From: Diphasiastrum complanatum
Lineage: Eukaryota; Streptophyta; Lycopodiopsida; Lycopodiales; Lycopodiaceae
Direction of reading: 5' to 3'
Assembly (NCBI GenBank): GCA_029204225.1
Contig: CM055095.1
Location: forward strand, 23,727,641 to 23,791,640
Length of the DNA stretch: 64,000 nt
In this document: piece after piece, positions 10,914-22,733 of the stretch
Position numbering within the stretch: position 1 is the stretch's first letter
Layout: each line of letters begins with the position of its first letter
Notes under the pieces: generated by a model
Told to the model about the DNA's origin: nothing
Database searches by the model: none
Seen by the model: the letters and a program-made list of their open reading frames with translations, nothing else
Program-made: the position numbers and the translations under genes

Positions 10914-13377
10914 TATGGTTATTTTGCCCTTTGAAACATCATGAAATCATTTTCCCCTTGTGATAATAAACTAACAATATGCCTTACCTTGCTAAACTTA
11001 GTAATATGGCCCCCCTAAGAAGTTTTTTTAAAATTTAGTCTTTTGGTGGGAAACTTTGTTTTCATTGAATGGCTATGATTAGTGCACATTATAGAGATTT
11101 GATCTAACAATGAGCATCTTTGAATACCCAGTGCACTAAGATGTATTGAAAAATCTATAAAAAAAAAGGTGACTACAATCCTAAGTTCCATTCTTCTTGT
11201 TCTCTCCCTCTCTCCCTTGCTCTATCTCTCTCGGTTTGCTTCTCTATTGTGACCATTGCTGCTTGGATGAGAGGAGACATGTGAATGCTATTGGAAGAGT
11301 GTTCGGGTGGAAAGATACTAGTCTGGTTGAATGATCATCTACAATTGAGGAATTTCATTTGCTTGCTTTGCTGGAAAGGAAATGAGCTCATAAGATGTTG
11401 TGATTATCATAGATTGATATAGTTTTTTTGCTTCCAAAAACACGTTGGAAGCTTCTACAAGTGGGCGCTATCTCAAGAGCAATCGTGAACATATCTATAG
11501 ATATGATATTCATATTTTCGTATGGTATGCTGTCTCTTAATAGCAAACAGTCACCTGAGATTTTTGTAGCAACTGTTCATACATGATTTGTACCTATTTG
11601 CAAAGGTTGATAGGCCGCTAGCTAGCGAAATTCAGATGGCCAGTAGTCGTTCTTCTACTTGTGAATTTTCTTACGAAGTGATTCATGATAGTAGTGCATA
11701 GATGGCCGCCATCTGAAGTGGATGGACTATTTCTCTTGTCCGCTGTTTTTTTGAAAATCGCTGATGGCCGCCATCTGAAATGCGATGGACCATGTTTTTT
11801 TGTCTATTGTTTTGAAAATTAGAAATATATGATGCTATTGATGATGCATGATGTTGTCTCCACGCATAACCATCCATAGTTAGCCACCCGATATGATTCC
11901 AGTTCGTCTCAGTATTGCCTTTTGATAGTGATAAAGAACTTTATATGTGTGTGCTCATAAAACTAACAATATAAACGATTATCACTGGACATTACTATAA
12001 GATATTATGTGAGTCTTGGATAATAGTATCAGCCGGATTGCAATAATAACTTAAGCGACCTGTTGTTTTCTAGATGTGCTTATGAACAGTTAAAGGAATG
12101 ATTCTATGATGTTTTGATACACAAATACTCACCTTTGTAAGATTACGATACTTTTTTAAGGAGGCTGCTCTACTATAACCCGTTACGTTTGGTTTGATAT
12201 CATTAAGAACGTAAGCAGGGTCTTGCTTAAAAGCAGTGGGAGATGGGTAGCTCGCAGGATATGACTTCGCCCTGCATCAGGTATGAAGCTTTATGAAGTT
12301 ACACCAACATGGAAGGTAGTCTCACCCAACACTACAATACGATTCATACACACTTGTGGGACTTCAGGAGTTGCGTAAAGATAATGTTTTTTGTTATGAT
12401 CCAAAAAAAAGTGGCTACATTGTATACTTTGAATTTTATAAGGATTGGTCTATTATTACCTATTGCAAGACGGTTTTTTAATAAAAGCCTATGTGCAGCC
12501 TTTGTGAGTATGCTATGGACTTGTACAGAGGTTGACTTTGACATGCTTGAATGGCATGGATTTGCCCAAGCCGTAACGTTGTAGGGTCGAAGATCTCGCG
12601 TAGTATAGCCCTCCCGCCTGTCAACAAGGGTTAGATCACTGGATAGGTACCTAACTATGCATAGATGCTATTTTTAGTTAGTTTTTTTACTTTCTCCCTT
12701 AACTCTATTCACCATTAACACTACCCTCCTTTAACTCTACTCCTGTACACTAACATTCATCATGCTTTTGAGTGAAGGGAAAGGATAGACAAGAAGAGGA
12801 AGAGAGAAGAGAAGAGAAAAAGAGAGAGAGATGAGATGGAGGTTAGCTCAAATGCTCAATGTCATTGCTTATGGAGAAACCTTAACTAATCACAAACAAA
12901 AAGCATGGAAGAAATGGAAATAACAAGCAAACACAACAATAGCATAAGCAAGATTGATTAGCAAATGAGGATGCTTGAGCTCTCAAAATAGTAGAGTCTC
13001 CTCCTCTCTAATAAGCATCCAAATAGTGTACAAATGGTGCCTTTTTATAAAATGGGGAAGGCCCTTGCCCCTCAATCCTATTGACTAATATTCACATTGA
13101 TCCTATCCATTCATCTTGGACCCAACTTGATCCAAGGGTCCACAAAAAGTACATTGGAAATCACAAGATTCATGTGAGTCCAAAATTGGACCCAACTCTA
13201 AAAAGTAAACTCTAAGTTTAAAATTGACTTTGGGCCTCAAGTTTTATTTTAATTACAAAGGCCCAAGTCTATTTTATTCTATTTACACTTTGGCTTGCGT
13301 AGGCTTATTGGGCCATGAGCTTATACGCACAGGATGCCATGCCCTCGCAACACATTTTATTGGACAATTTTATTTAT
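10910..13377. other. No gene recognised
   Basis: AT-rich sequence with only short, unconserved open frames on both strands. It contains one duplicated palindromic motif (11697-11822) and GA-rich tracts near 12780-12835. No LTR borders, RT or host protein is visible. Confidence 0.5.
11697..11822. repeat. Tandem duplication built on a GATGGC-GCCATC palindrome
   Basis: Two copies of a ~62 bp unit, each opening with GATGGCCGCCATCTGAA, a 13-base near-perfect palindrome, and followed by a similar GATGGAC...TTTGAAAAT stretch. A half copy (AGATGGCC) is at about 11633. Confidence 0.65.
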
Positions 13378-13442
13378 TTACACTTTGTTGGGAATACCCC
13401 CAACGGGACCCATGGCTTGAAGTAGTGCCGGTCCCTTGGCGC

Positions 13443-15340
13443 TCTGCCGGTTTAGTATAGCTTCCGCTTTGCCCGCCTTTGCTGGATCAGGTAGCCTGTA
13501 ACGTCTTCCATGAAGTTGAGACGGTCTAGTTTCTTCGAGTCCTTGGGCGTGTGGAAGGACTTGTGGACTCCTGTCAGCCATTCTTGATCGACCCATGCTT
13601 GGTATCGGCGCGTCCAAGGATCTCCAAGGAATGCAGCTCGGTAATATACACGAGCGACTGGCAGCTGATCTTCGACTTTGTCGGAAGCTAGCGCCTTATT
13701 ATGATTAAAGAATATTGAGGGAAGAAAATCATCCCATTTTGTTTCAATGCCCATTAAATGTTCTAAGTCCTGGGCGTAAGTGGCTGTCGCGCGGACTATT
13801 GGATCAGGGCAGTTGATATATTGCTTTGCGAACGTGGTGAGAGCCCTTCTGACATCTACATCCGTAGTCCACCCATATTCTGATGGTATGATCGGCCAAT
13901 TAAAATTTTGCAGTGTGATATTGTCCAGAGGGGTGCCGCATTCCGCCCATTTGGATCGTCGTGTACATGGCAAGAAGTGCACGTTCACCCATAATTGTTG
14001 CGGACTCGTCACATAGGCCCTGATGGCCACATGGTCTCTTTTGAACAACTGTTGACGCCACTCTGGTTGTGGTTGGAGGGCGGGTAATGCTTGTAGTTTT
14101 TTGCCCTTTATTGTCTGAGCTGAAAACGATATCTGCCAGCCGCCTCTTGATGACTCGTGGGGATGCTTTGATATGAATTCGTTGATTTTTTCCTCCACGA
14201 ACTTTGGTCTTTGGAAGGCCCGGCTAACAGATATCGTGCGTGAACCTCTGGATGATGTGGCTTGGCTTTGGCTGCTATTTGCGCCTTGGCCCTGGTCTCG
14301 CGTCTCAGCAGCTGTATCTGTTTGTCCTTGGTCTTGGCCTTCGGACCCTTGATCTTGGGTGAATCCCCCTATTACCTATTGGCTTTGGTCTTGGCTGGTA
14401 CTGGCCTGTGCAGTGTCAAAATTAGGTGGCAGTGGAATTACCACGGGGGTGGGCTAGGCCTTCGTTTCCATTTAGCAAGCCTTGAGGGATTGTTTGGCCT
14501 GGGCGAGCTCGTGAGTTGCGCTTGCCCGATATTTGTTGAACTCTGCTTGGTAGCTATTTAAGGTTTGGCTATAAACTTGCACCTGACGCCGAAGAAGATT
14601 CATCTCTGATTGAGAGAGCGGCCTTGAGTCTGGTGCAGGTTGAGCTAACCAGACGAGCTTTTCATCTTGTAGGGCTTTGACCTCCGTCCCCAGGCGCGTA
14701 TTCTCTGCTTCCAAAAGGTTTAGTTGCACTTGGATGGGAGCAAGCCGTTGGGATGCTTCGGATTGAAGTTCCCACACCTTCGTGGAGACCTCTGTCAGCG
14801 CTTTGGAGAGGCTTTGGATATGATTATTGAGGCCCTCCTCCTTTTGCTACAGCTTGGTGATCTCCTGGTGCCCTTCTTGTTCATGTTGTTGAGTCAAAAT
14901 CAGCTCGTGCTATAGCTTGGTGAGTTCTGCTCGCAGCTGTGTGTTGCTTGTTGCCAGGTGTAGTACCCTGCTTTCCAAGATAGCTTTGGCCGCTACCGCA
15001 TCCAGGATGTAAATCCCCAAAGTCTGGTATGTCGTCGTTAGGTCTGTGGGAGCAGGCGGTACACTGGCACTGGTAGGGGCTTGTGTTGTATCGGCCCCGA
15101 CGACTTGTGGAGTACCGTCGTCATCATCTTCTATCAAGTTCTCATTGGACCTGACGCCATCTGGGGCGGTAGGATCAGACTGATCTGGCGATGGTACGAA
15201 AACTGTTTGGACAAATGCGTCATCAAGCAACGGTTGGTTTCCCTCGACAACCTTTGTTGGCTAAGCAGGTGGGGTTTGAGAAGCAGCTGTGGAAACAGGG
15301 GTGACGGCGGTTTGCCCGAACGAGAGGATGAGAGGAACAT
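13443..15340 (-). pseudogene. Long coiled-coil ORF of unknown family, broken by TAG/TAA codons
   Basis: Three open pieces (15230-14910, 14777-14472, 14198-13452) share one reading frame, and the DNA between them also reads sensibly, so this was one protein of at least ~590 residues. In order it has an acidic, Pro/Thr-rich N-terminus (DDDDG), a long heptad-rich coiled coil (about 15050-14480), a Gln/Ser-rich linker with DQ repeats (14420-14240) and a ~250-residue folded domain containing WDDFLPSIFFN and FLGDPWTRRYQAW. The stops I can read are TAG near 15259, 14910, 14847, 14454 and 14379 and TAA near 14472. Most are one C-to-T step from CAG or CAA. The layout fits a gag-like or accessory transposon protein, but I do not recognise it. 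GC content is higher than in its surroundings. Confidence 0.6.
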
Positions 15341-15416
15341 AGGGGAACTAAAGGGTGGTGTGGAGTATGGAAGAAGGTGAGGATGGAGAAGAAAGTGTCT
15401 GGCGTGGGGTGAAAAA

Positions 15417-16184
15417 TTGATGACTTATGATAAAGATGGCAATTGGAAATCTGGAAATGAGGCCTTGGAGGCCATGATTGAAAAATCTAAAGCCTATGAA
15501 AAAACTTTGCCTACAGAGGAGGAATTTACGAAATTCCAAAAAAAAAATCCCCCAAGGCCTAGATATATCCCCTCCGGAAATGTAGAGGCCATTGGAGGAC
15601 ATGACATTAGCAGAGCAAACGTCGTTGATTACGATGATTATGATTTGGTACTTAGATATTATATTGGTATTGATATTGTTCAGTTTTCTTATTGAGTTTG
15701 CAGTGTTATGTATAATTCTAAATTTATTTATTTTTCTCGTTTACAGGATGCTATTGAAATAGATGCCTTTGGTATGAGACATGGAGGCGTCTGTGGTGTA
15801 TCAGTCGGGAGAAAAGATGTGTCTCTATCTCATTATTTGCAACACTTTCAAAATAATGAGAATTGTATATATCATTCATCTTTTAATCCATATGCAACCA
15901 CTGTCATTATGGCCATCAAATCATTATCAGTTTGTTTAGGAGGCCATAAGTACGCAAGAGGAACATATAAAATAATTTTTGTGAAAAGAGATTTGACTAT
16001 TAAGATATTGGATTATACTCCCAATGAGACTACGAAAAGATCATCTGCAATGGCCCTTTATTCGGGTTACATTGATATGAGCAAGAGAAAAATTTTAGAA
16101 TTTTTGGATCCATATGAAAGGAGATTATTCCTTCATGACAACACCATCCGTCTGAATTTTGAAGAGGATGATGATGATAATTAA
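15417..16184 (+). CDS. Two-exon gene of unknown function (222 residues)
   Basis: Exon 1 runs 15417-15647 and exon 2 15747-16184, joined across a 99-base intron with GT (15648) and a pyrimidine-rich TTTACAG acceptor, both in phase 0. The spliced frame is open throughout. The N-terminal third is charged with a Pro-rich RPRYIPSGN stretch and GGHDISR. The C-terminal part is a compact mixed domain (FGMRHGGVCGVSVGR, SVCLGGHKYARGTYK, GYIDMSKRKILEFL), ending EEDDDDN. There is no signal peptide or membrane segment. It lies head to head with the coiled-coil ORF, about 80 bases apart, and beside a transposase-like relic, so it may be an accessory gene of a mobile element. I do not recognise the fold. 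Upstream exons are possible. Confidence 0.5.
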
Positions 16185-16319
16185 ATAATTTTCTGTAATA
16201 GATTTTTGATATATTACACGGATTTTTCTTTTGTAATGAATTTGAATGCCTTTCGAAATATCATAATACTTGGTGAGTTTTTAGCTTGATATCTAAATTG
16301 TGCTCTTCTATAAAATCAC

Positions 16320-18160
16320 TGAAAAAGTTGAACTAAATATTTATTTCTTGAATTGTGTCCTCCATGATTTGTTGCTCTATGAAATGCTCCCCTGGCTTGC
16401 CAATGAGGTTTTTCTATGCCTTGTGATGACCAAATACTTAAGCTCCTATATTCCTTTGCAAAATAAGTTGCATGATGAAGAAGAATGTGCTGCAAACAAT
16501 AGTTTTGATTAGTTACATCAGTAGAAAAAAATATAAACTTGAATGAGAAAAGTACCAGATAATGATGTAGATTACCACCATGTAATGAGTAACGTTGTCT
16601 TTTCCCCAACAATCATGTACAGATTCTACAAATGTGGTGCAATGATTTTGCAAAGTCCTCATATCTTCTGATGATAGGTTTTCTTTCCTGATAACACCTA
16701 TGAGTTTGTCTAAGTTGGTCCACACTTGTCCCTTTTCCACTCGATTACTTCCTTCCAATGTTCGTGTGGCTTGAACAATTTCTCTCCAAATTTCGTATCT
16801 GACACTTGATTCTTTGCATGTGCGATTGGATAAGAATTTTCTTGCTTTAGCACCTCCAATTGATGGCTTATTGGGAACGTTTCCTTTTTTCCGGAGAGTC
16901 TGTCACTTTTTTCAATCGTGACATTCTCTTTATGTAGTCCTGCATTTGACAGAACTATTTCTAACCTCCTAATTGCTGCTTTAGCCACAGACTCTGGTTT
17001 ATGATTCCATGCTAGTAGAATATGCAGGTAAATAAGTTTTTCAATAATACGAACCTCAGCATGCAATGTGCATATGTGAACATATTTTAATGGAATTGGC
17101 AGAACACTTTTTATATTTGGATCTTCTCGTGTTGGGTCAGTGTTTGTTGATCGTCCCAAATTCATATTGTAGCAATTCTTCATGCAATAAAGACATGGAT
17201 GCTTTGATGTTGCCCCATGAGAGACATTATACATACATTTTAATGTTTTCAAATCCCCTGCAAGGTGCCATTGAATTTGAAAACTTCCATGGTTTTCGAC
17301 TGTAAATTTCTCACCCTCCAAATGTCTCCTTATAATCTCGCCATAATTTGTTCTTGAAAATATCCATGAAAGTATTTTATGGTCCTCTTTCAAGACATGT
17401 AGAGAAACAAGTAATGCATGACCTGTCAATAAAAATTGGCAAGGTATGAATTGTTAATAAATATATTCTAAATGAAAATTGAAATGTATACCTGGAATGC
17501 CGCCAACCACCATATGCGATTTTCCGATTGAACACTAAATGTTCAATCATTTGTGTTTGAAATTTTGTTCATCAAAGTGACACTCACTCATTCCAACTTC
17601 TGACCCTTGATGATTTTAGATTCATCCAATTTTATTACAATAATGATCTTTCCATTTACTTGATGTTCGTCTAGTTTATAGAATCGAATAATGTATTTTA
17701 GAACATTTTCAATATCAAGAAAAATATTATTGCAATCGGTGAGCTCACCATATTCTGATTTGTATAATTCAGTTATATGAAGTGGTTGGCCAACTACTTT
17801 GAACATTCCGTCATTATAAAAATTTCTAACTAATCTTACCCGATATGGACGCGAAAGATAAATTTTCTCCACCATCACTTGGGAAAAAGCTTATTCAACT
17901 ATTCTAAAAAAAGTAGAATAAGCATTTCTGTTAATTCTAGATACATCACATGCACCTTGTATCACATTCGCATACAAGTATGATTGAACCTTAATCAAAA
18001 CAATCTCTACAATTTCATTTTTTATTTTTTTAAACCAAGCATTTTTTATCATTTCCTTTGCTAACTTTCTTGGTAAAACATGACCTAAAGATGATCCAAG
18101 GCATGAACGATCTGTTAAATAGTTCTTTGCCACCAAACATGATCTACAACAAACATATGA
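16320..18160 (-). pseudogene. Decayed multi-exon transposase-like gene
   Basis: Consecutive minus-strand segments read as one protein. 18136-17891 carries LTDRSCLGSSLGHVLPRKLA. 17878-17490 carries IVIKLDESKIIKGQKLE, then a TGA, then VSVTLMN and FSVQSENRIWW. A 66-base GT-AG intron (about 17490-17424) follows. Then 17423-16740 holds WHLAGDLKTLKCMYN and a HPCLYC cysteine pair. A frameshift leads into 16740-16560 (CWGKDNVTHYM) and, after a probable intron, IEKPHWQARGAF...HGG near 16400. The mix of a KLDE acidic site, Cys-pair and C-terminal HWQAR motif resembles DNA-transposon transposases, but I cannot name the superfamily. The internal TGA after KGQKLE fits CGA-to-TGA deamination. It is non-functional as it stands. 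Confidence 0.45.
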
Positions 18161-18230
18161 AACTCAAATTATGTTTAAATAAATAATCCATGTTATCAAG
18201 TGCAAATCAAACTTAAATGACGTATACAAA

Positions 18231-18902
18231 TCAAATAAACAGTTTATATGACAATGTACTTGAATGCTCGAATTCTTTTTTTTTTTTATTGCTGCTATGT
18301 GTAGATAAGTCATCAATATTCTTCATCGGTATTCTCTTTCTTTTCCTCTTCATCATTGCCTTATTGATAATTTTTATATCAACAACAGATTTTAAACTCT
18401 CGGATCGCAACTTTTCCATGGATTCTAACATTTCTTGGTTTGATCCCCGAAGAGTAGTGACAATAGCATTCAACTCTGACATAGCATTCTTGAGTGCATT
18501 GTTTTCAGCACTAGTGTGTTGCACATAATGAAACAATTGTTGATTTGCACTTTGCAATTGTTGATTAGCAAACTGTAATTGTTGATTAAGACAAGATATG
18601 CTATGCATTCCAATATCACGCAACCTTTGACAATATCCAAGTAATCCACTATTTCCTTCACATACATATCTGAGAAGATGAGTTACGGACTTAAAATCTA
18701 GACACAAATTGGTAGCTGGATCATTAGGATAAATTGATCCATCCACCCACAAATCTATATTTATATGATTATTCATTCTCAATTCTCTAACTATTGTAGC
18801 AACATTCTCTACAACTTTCGCATTTTTCTTAATAATTGGAGTGCATTCCATCAGAAGAGCAACATCCAAATGGAACATTGCCATTGTTAAAGCTACAATC
18901 AT
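18231..18902 (-). CDS. Coiled-coil ORF upstream of the transposase-like gene
   Basis: An open frame of 223 codons. A hydrophobic N-terminal third leads into a coiled coil with a NQQLQFANQQLQSANQQL repeat (residues ~107-125) and further heptads to ~170, then a basic nuclear-localisation-like cluster (MKRKRKR, ~183-189) and a Lys-rich tail. It lies just upstream of, and on the same strand as, the transposase-like segments and could be its first exon or a partner DNA-binding or multimerising subunit. No family is recognised. A conventional splice pair joining it to 18136 could not be settled by eye. Confidence 0.4.
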   Translation of the reverse strand: MIVALTMAMFHLDVALLMECTPIIKKNAKVVENVATIVRELRMNNHINIDLWVDGSIYPNDPATNLCLDFKSVTHLLRYVCEGNSGLLGYCQRLRDIGMHSISCLNQQLQFANQQLQSANQQLFHYVQHTSAENNALKNAMSELNAIVTTLRGSNQEMLESMEKLRSESLKSVVDIKIINKAMMKRKRKRIPMKNIDDLSTHSSNKKKKEFEHSSTLSYKLFI

Positions 18903-19837
18903 GTAAGTGAATCAAACTATAGTAAATCAATATGAATAGATCTAGCATTCCTTACTTTTGTAATGTTTATGTCGCATTGAAAAATCGTCCCGCCTCATAT
19001 TTCACTATAAGCCTGCATTGAGCACACCAAGATTTTCAGTCTTAAAGCTCTAGTCCCGAATTTTGGAACGAGAATGAAGAGAAGTTATTACATCTCATGC
19101 TTAACTAACTATTGTCTGAAGTTTACCATACTAGTTAAACGTCGGGCAAGGCCAGAAACTCAAAAACCGGCGACAAGAAGTTACCGGTTTTCATTCTCTC
19201 TCTATGTAACCTCTCTCTAAAGTGAAATTTTTCAAAGGGCCCATTTTGAGCCCATATTTCCCCTAACGGAGTATTCCACATCATCTTTTAGGGTGATTAT
19301 CGAACACCATGGGAGGGGTTCCTTTTCACAAGGTTCTGGGGGTGGTTCTAAAGGGAGTCATGAAAGTTCGATCATATATTCACCCCGATTTCGATCTTGT
19401 CATCAAGGGTGACATGTTTTTGGCTGGAGGATTTCAATTCAGACTCTTTGTTGATTTCTTTGAGTAAGAAAATGGGTCCTTTTATAAAATTCATACAATC
19501 GACTGTAGCTAGAGCCTCAATCCAATTGATGATATCAGTATTAGAATCATGATGGATTTCCAATGGTTTGTCGGATGCTTATTTTGGTCTCGATCAATTG
19601 TATGGTCAGTGGTGAATGAAGCTGTCTCTTCTAGTGGGCTAGTAGGCTTAATCGTTCAAGTATTTGGATCAACCCTCATGGCTCGATCCCGGTTCTGAAG
19701 TGTGATTCGGTCTGTATCCCAGTCATGACATATTTTAGCTAGCTTCAGCCACGGCCTTTCCAATAGAAGTCGATAAGATGAGATTGCTTTTGAAAGATCT
19801 AAATAGTGAAGTTGATGACAAAGCGAAGATCCGTGAC

Positions 19838-20192
19838 CTTCAGGTGCTAAGTGACATTTGATTTATAGGCATTTGAGGCACTCGATGTATTCATGTACCC
19901 TCTCATCCTTTTTCATCTTTGTCTTACTAAGTAGTAGGAATGGGCTCTCTAGGAACTTAGATGATTTAAATCGCTTGACGAATGAATCCTTGAGGGATTC
20001 TCACTCATTCCGTTCATGACACTTAAGATTGAAATATCACTCTCGAGTTGTATCAGTCAGAGTCATACTAAACCATCTAAGTTTCTCTTTAGGAGTTATC
20101 TCTCCGTAGACTTTGCATGCTTTCTCCTAAACTTGAAGATAGCGCGCTGGGTAGGTGGCTGGGTTGGTGGTACCATCATATCGAGGTAGATC
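19838..20192 (-). pseudogene. Ty3/gypsy gag fragment
   Basis: The minus strand encodes YDGTTNPATY, RYLQV, ITPKEKLRWFSMTL, YFNLKCHER and DSFVKRFKSS, the retrotransposon gag core seen in gypsy elements. TAG and TGA codons replace the expected Gln in V-x-EKA and the expected Trp in RE-x-YFNL and NE-x-ESL. Those changes are C-to-T on one strand or the other, typical of a long-methylated relic. No LTR or pol was found nearby. Confidence 0.75.
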
Positions 20193-22680
20193 GAGTCTAG
20201 AAGCCCCTTAGTTATGAGGGACAAAATGCTTGTGAACTTCACAAATCTAAACAAAACTAAACATCATCATTACAAATTGAATCTTAAACTCAATTGAATA
20301 TGTATAGAATTATCATAGTAAAATATATTATTGTCACAAAATCCAACTGCCAGCAAAAGCTCCAAGTCGAGGAGAATATGCTCACCTACATCCATACACA
20401 AAAACAACAATGTTAAAATGAAAAAATTCTTGTGAACCATAGATGTCTACACGTATTCTCAGTTGTTATCAATGTCACAACAAATAATCATTGTCGAGTT
20501 AGGTGCCTCTAATCTTGTCCATAATATGAGAAAAAAGTTGGACATTGTTTCAGGTCTACTCAAAGTTACTAAATTATAAGGCTAAAATTGTAGTTAGAAA
20601 ATTTCAATGGCCCATTAAAAGTTTCTAAAGAGGTTGGAAATTATGCCCATAATTGCCTAGATAATGAGAAAAAAATAGCATTGTTTATTTTGGGTAAAGG
20701 ACCTCAGTGAAGACTTTACGAGCCTTTGCGCACTTGCCCTCAAGCATGAACCCTTGAACTTGTGAAGTCCTATCTCGTGAGTCTAACTCCACACAAAAAT
20801 AGGCCTCTCATGAAGCTTCTAGTTTGGGGTTGCTTGAATCTAAATAGATTCTTAAGGACAACCCAGAGGCGCTCATGCTCTTAACACTCCTACCCTCCAC
20901 CTTCACAAAATTTTATAATATAAGGGACTATTGTGCACAAAATTATAATTGAGATTATAATTGGGCACGATCTCCCTCATCCAATGGTGAAGAAGTCACC
21001 ATGATGGTGGAGATATCATGATGGCATCTCGCATGCATACTCATGAATCCAAAGCTCCTCCATTCTAGGGCCCCACTCTCATCTGGCCCAACGGTGTCCA
21101 AACACCATGAAAATGAATACAATATTTTTTATGCTCTTACACTTTTGGATGAGGGTGGGGCTTTCGCCACACCTTGAATTTAGTTGATTATAAGCACATC
21201 TCTCCATTCCATAGATGGTGGTGGCGCCTGGAAGCCATTGTGCCATTGTGATGTCTCATTGTCATGGAGGGATGAGCATATTCTACACCATGATAAACAA
21301 GTAAATCATGTTTCATCAACCATCCAATGCCAAAGGTGGCAGACACCACCATCCATTGAACATGGTATCATCTGTGCTCACCCTTGCATCCTTGGTTGGG
21401 AAGCCACCATTGTGAAGGTCGTCGTGGCAATAGAAAGATCTCTCATGGAGCCTCGTCGCATATAATTGGCACATATCAAATTACGGAGCAGTTTATTTTG
21501 CACCATGGCAGTGGTGGTGCAGTGCCCATCTAATGGAGATGAGCGATGATAGCACTCTTTTTTTTCAAAATAATGCTATCATTGCCTACCCTTAGATCTG
21601 TGGGCCACCACCACTGCTGTGGCAGTGGTGATGTGGAATACATGTGAAAAATGCAAAAAATATGCTTGGACAAGGCCAAATCTATGTATATAGGATGATT
21701 ACACATATGTGGAGCCTGTTCCCACGTGTGAAATAAATGTACTTGACATCTACCATATTCATATAGGTTGTACATCTGATTTAATTCAAATTCTAGTGGC
21801 TAAAAAGGCCAAAATCTAGTTTTCTAGTCATATGACACATGGCATCAATCTATTGATTGCATGAGCCACATCATTAGATTAGGTGTCACATCCCCCGTGT
21901 AGAGGTCTGCTCACATGTGTGGAAAAGGCTGAATTAGGCGAGTTCTCCATATAGTAGGAAAATGGACCAAAAGTGCTCAAAATAGAAAGTTTGATCCAAG
22001 TGTCAATTTTGCATGATGATTCATTATGTGACAAAGCATCCTCACACGTGTGAGATCTGATGCATGATCAATACCACGAGCTCCAAGAAATGTATATATA
22101 GAGGCATATTTGGCCATAATCAACAAGGAATACCATGGTATCTTGATTTTGGAAGCAACTTTGTGTCAATCTCTCCATTTGTCTTCAATTGTGATGATTG
22201 ATTTGAGTTTCTATCATAGTGTAACTTGTTTTCAGGCTGGATTCCGTACTCTGACAGGTTTTCACATTTGTGAAACCAGCAAGTACATTTACCTTCATTA
22301 ATGATTGTTCTTGTTAGATTTTCATGCCTAGAATTGATTTAGATTGATCTAAATCTTGTGTAGATTGATAGATCAATTGTGCTATTCTTGGTCCTATTTT
22401 GTAGATTTCCACAATACACTCTCCCTCAGATTATGCCCTGAAACAGTCCATTGTTCGTCTACCCGTGTCCAGAGACTGTCAAGCTCTCAGAGATCCTTGT
22501 CGGTTACTACCATGGATCAGATTAAGTGCTCACGTCCAGTGATGCAGGTGTTAAACAGCCTCTATGTGCTAGTAACTTTGCTCATAGAGAGCAAACTTGA
22601 GAGTATGCTCCTCCCAAAATTAGGGTTCTCACCAAAAATACTAGTTGAAGGCTTCTTTCGCCATTGCTTGGGATGGAAAG
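20193..22680. other. No gene recognised; upstream region of the PPR gene
   Basis: AT-rich sequence without supported coding regions. Between 21700 and 22100 it contains several CACACGTGTG/CACATGTGTG dyads like those in the copia LTRs at 42-50 kb, and a TATATATA box at about 22093-22100. It may include an old LTR, but I could not find borders. Confidence 0.4.
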
Positions 22681-22683
22681 GAA

Positions 22684-22733
22684 AAATATAAGAGAGAGAG
22701 AGAGCAGAGCGACAGAGGGAGAGATATGAAAGG
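22684..22733 (+). promoter_or_regulatory. GA-rich leader before the PPR start codon
   Basis: AAATATAAG followed by GA repeats runs up to the ATG. It is either a weak TATA with a very short leader or, more likely, the end of a 5' UTR that starts upstream, for example below the TATATATA at about 22093. The sequence does not decide between them. Confidence 0.3.

Noticed and set aside
12585-12665. tRNA-like or rRNA-like GC-richer stretch
   Set aside because: No cloverleaf pairing, CCA or box A/B pattern could be drawn, and no conserved rRNA block is present.
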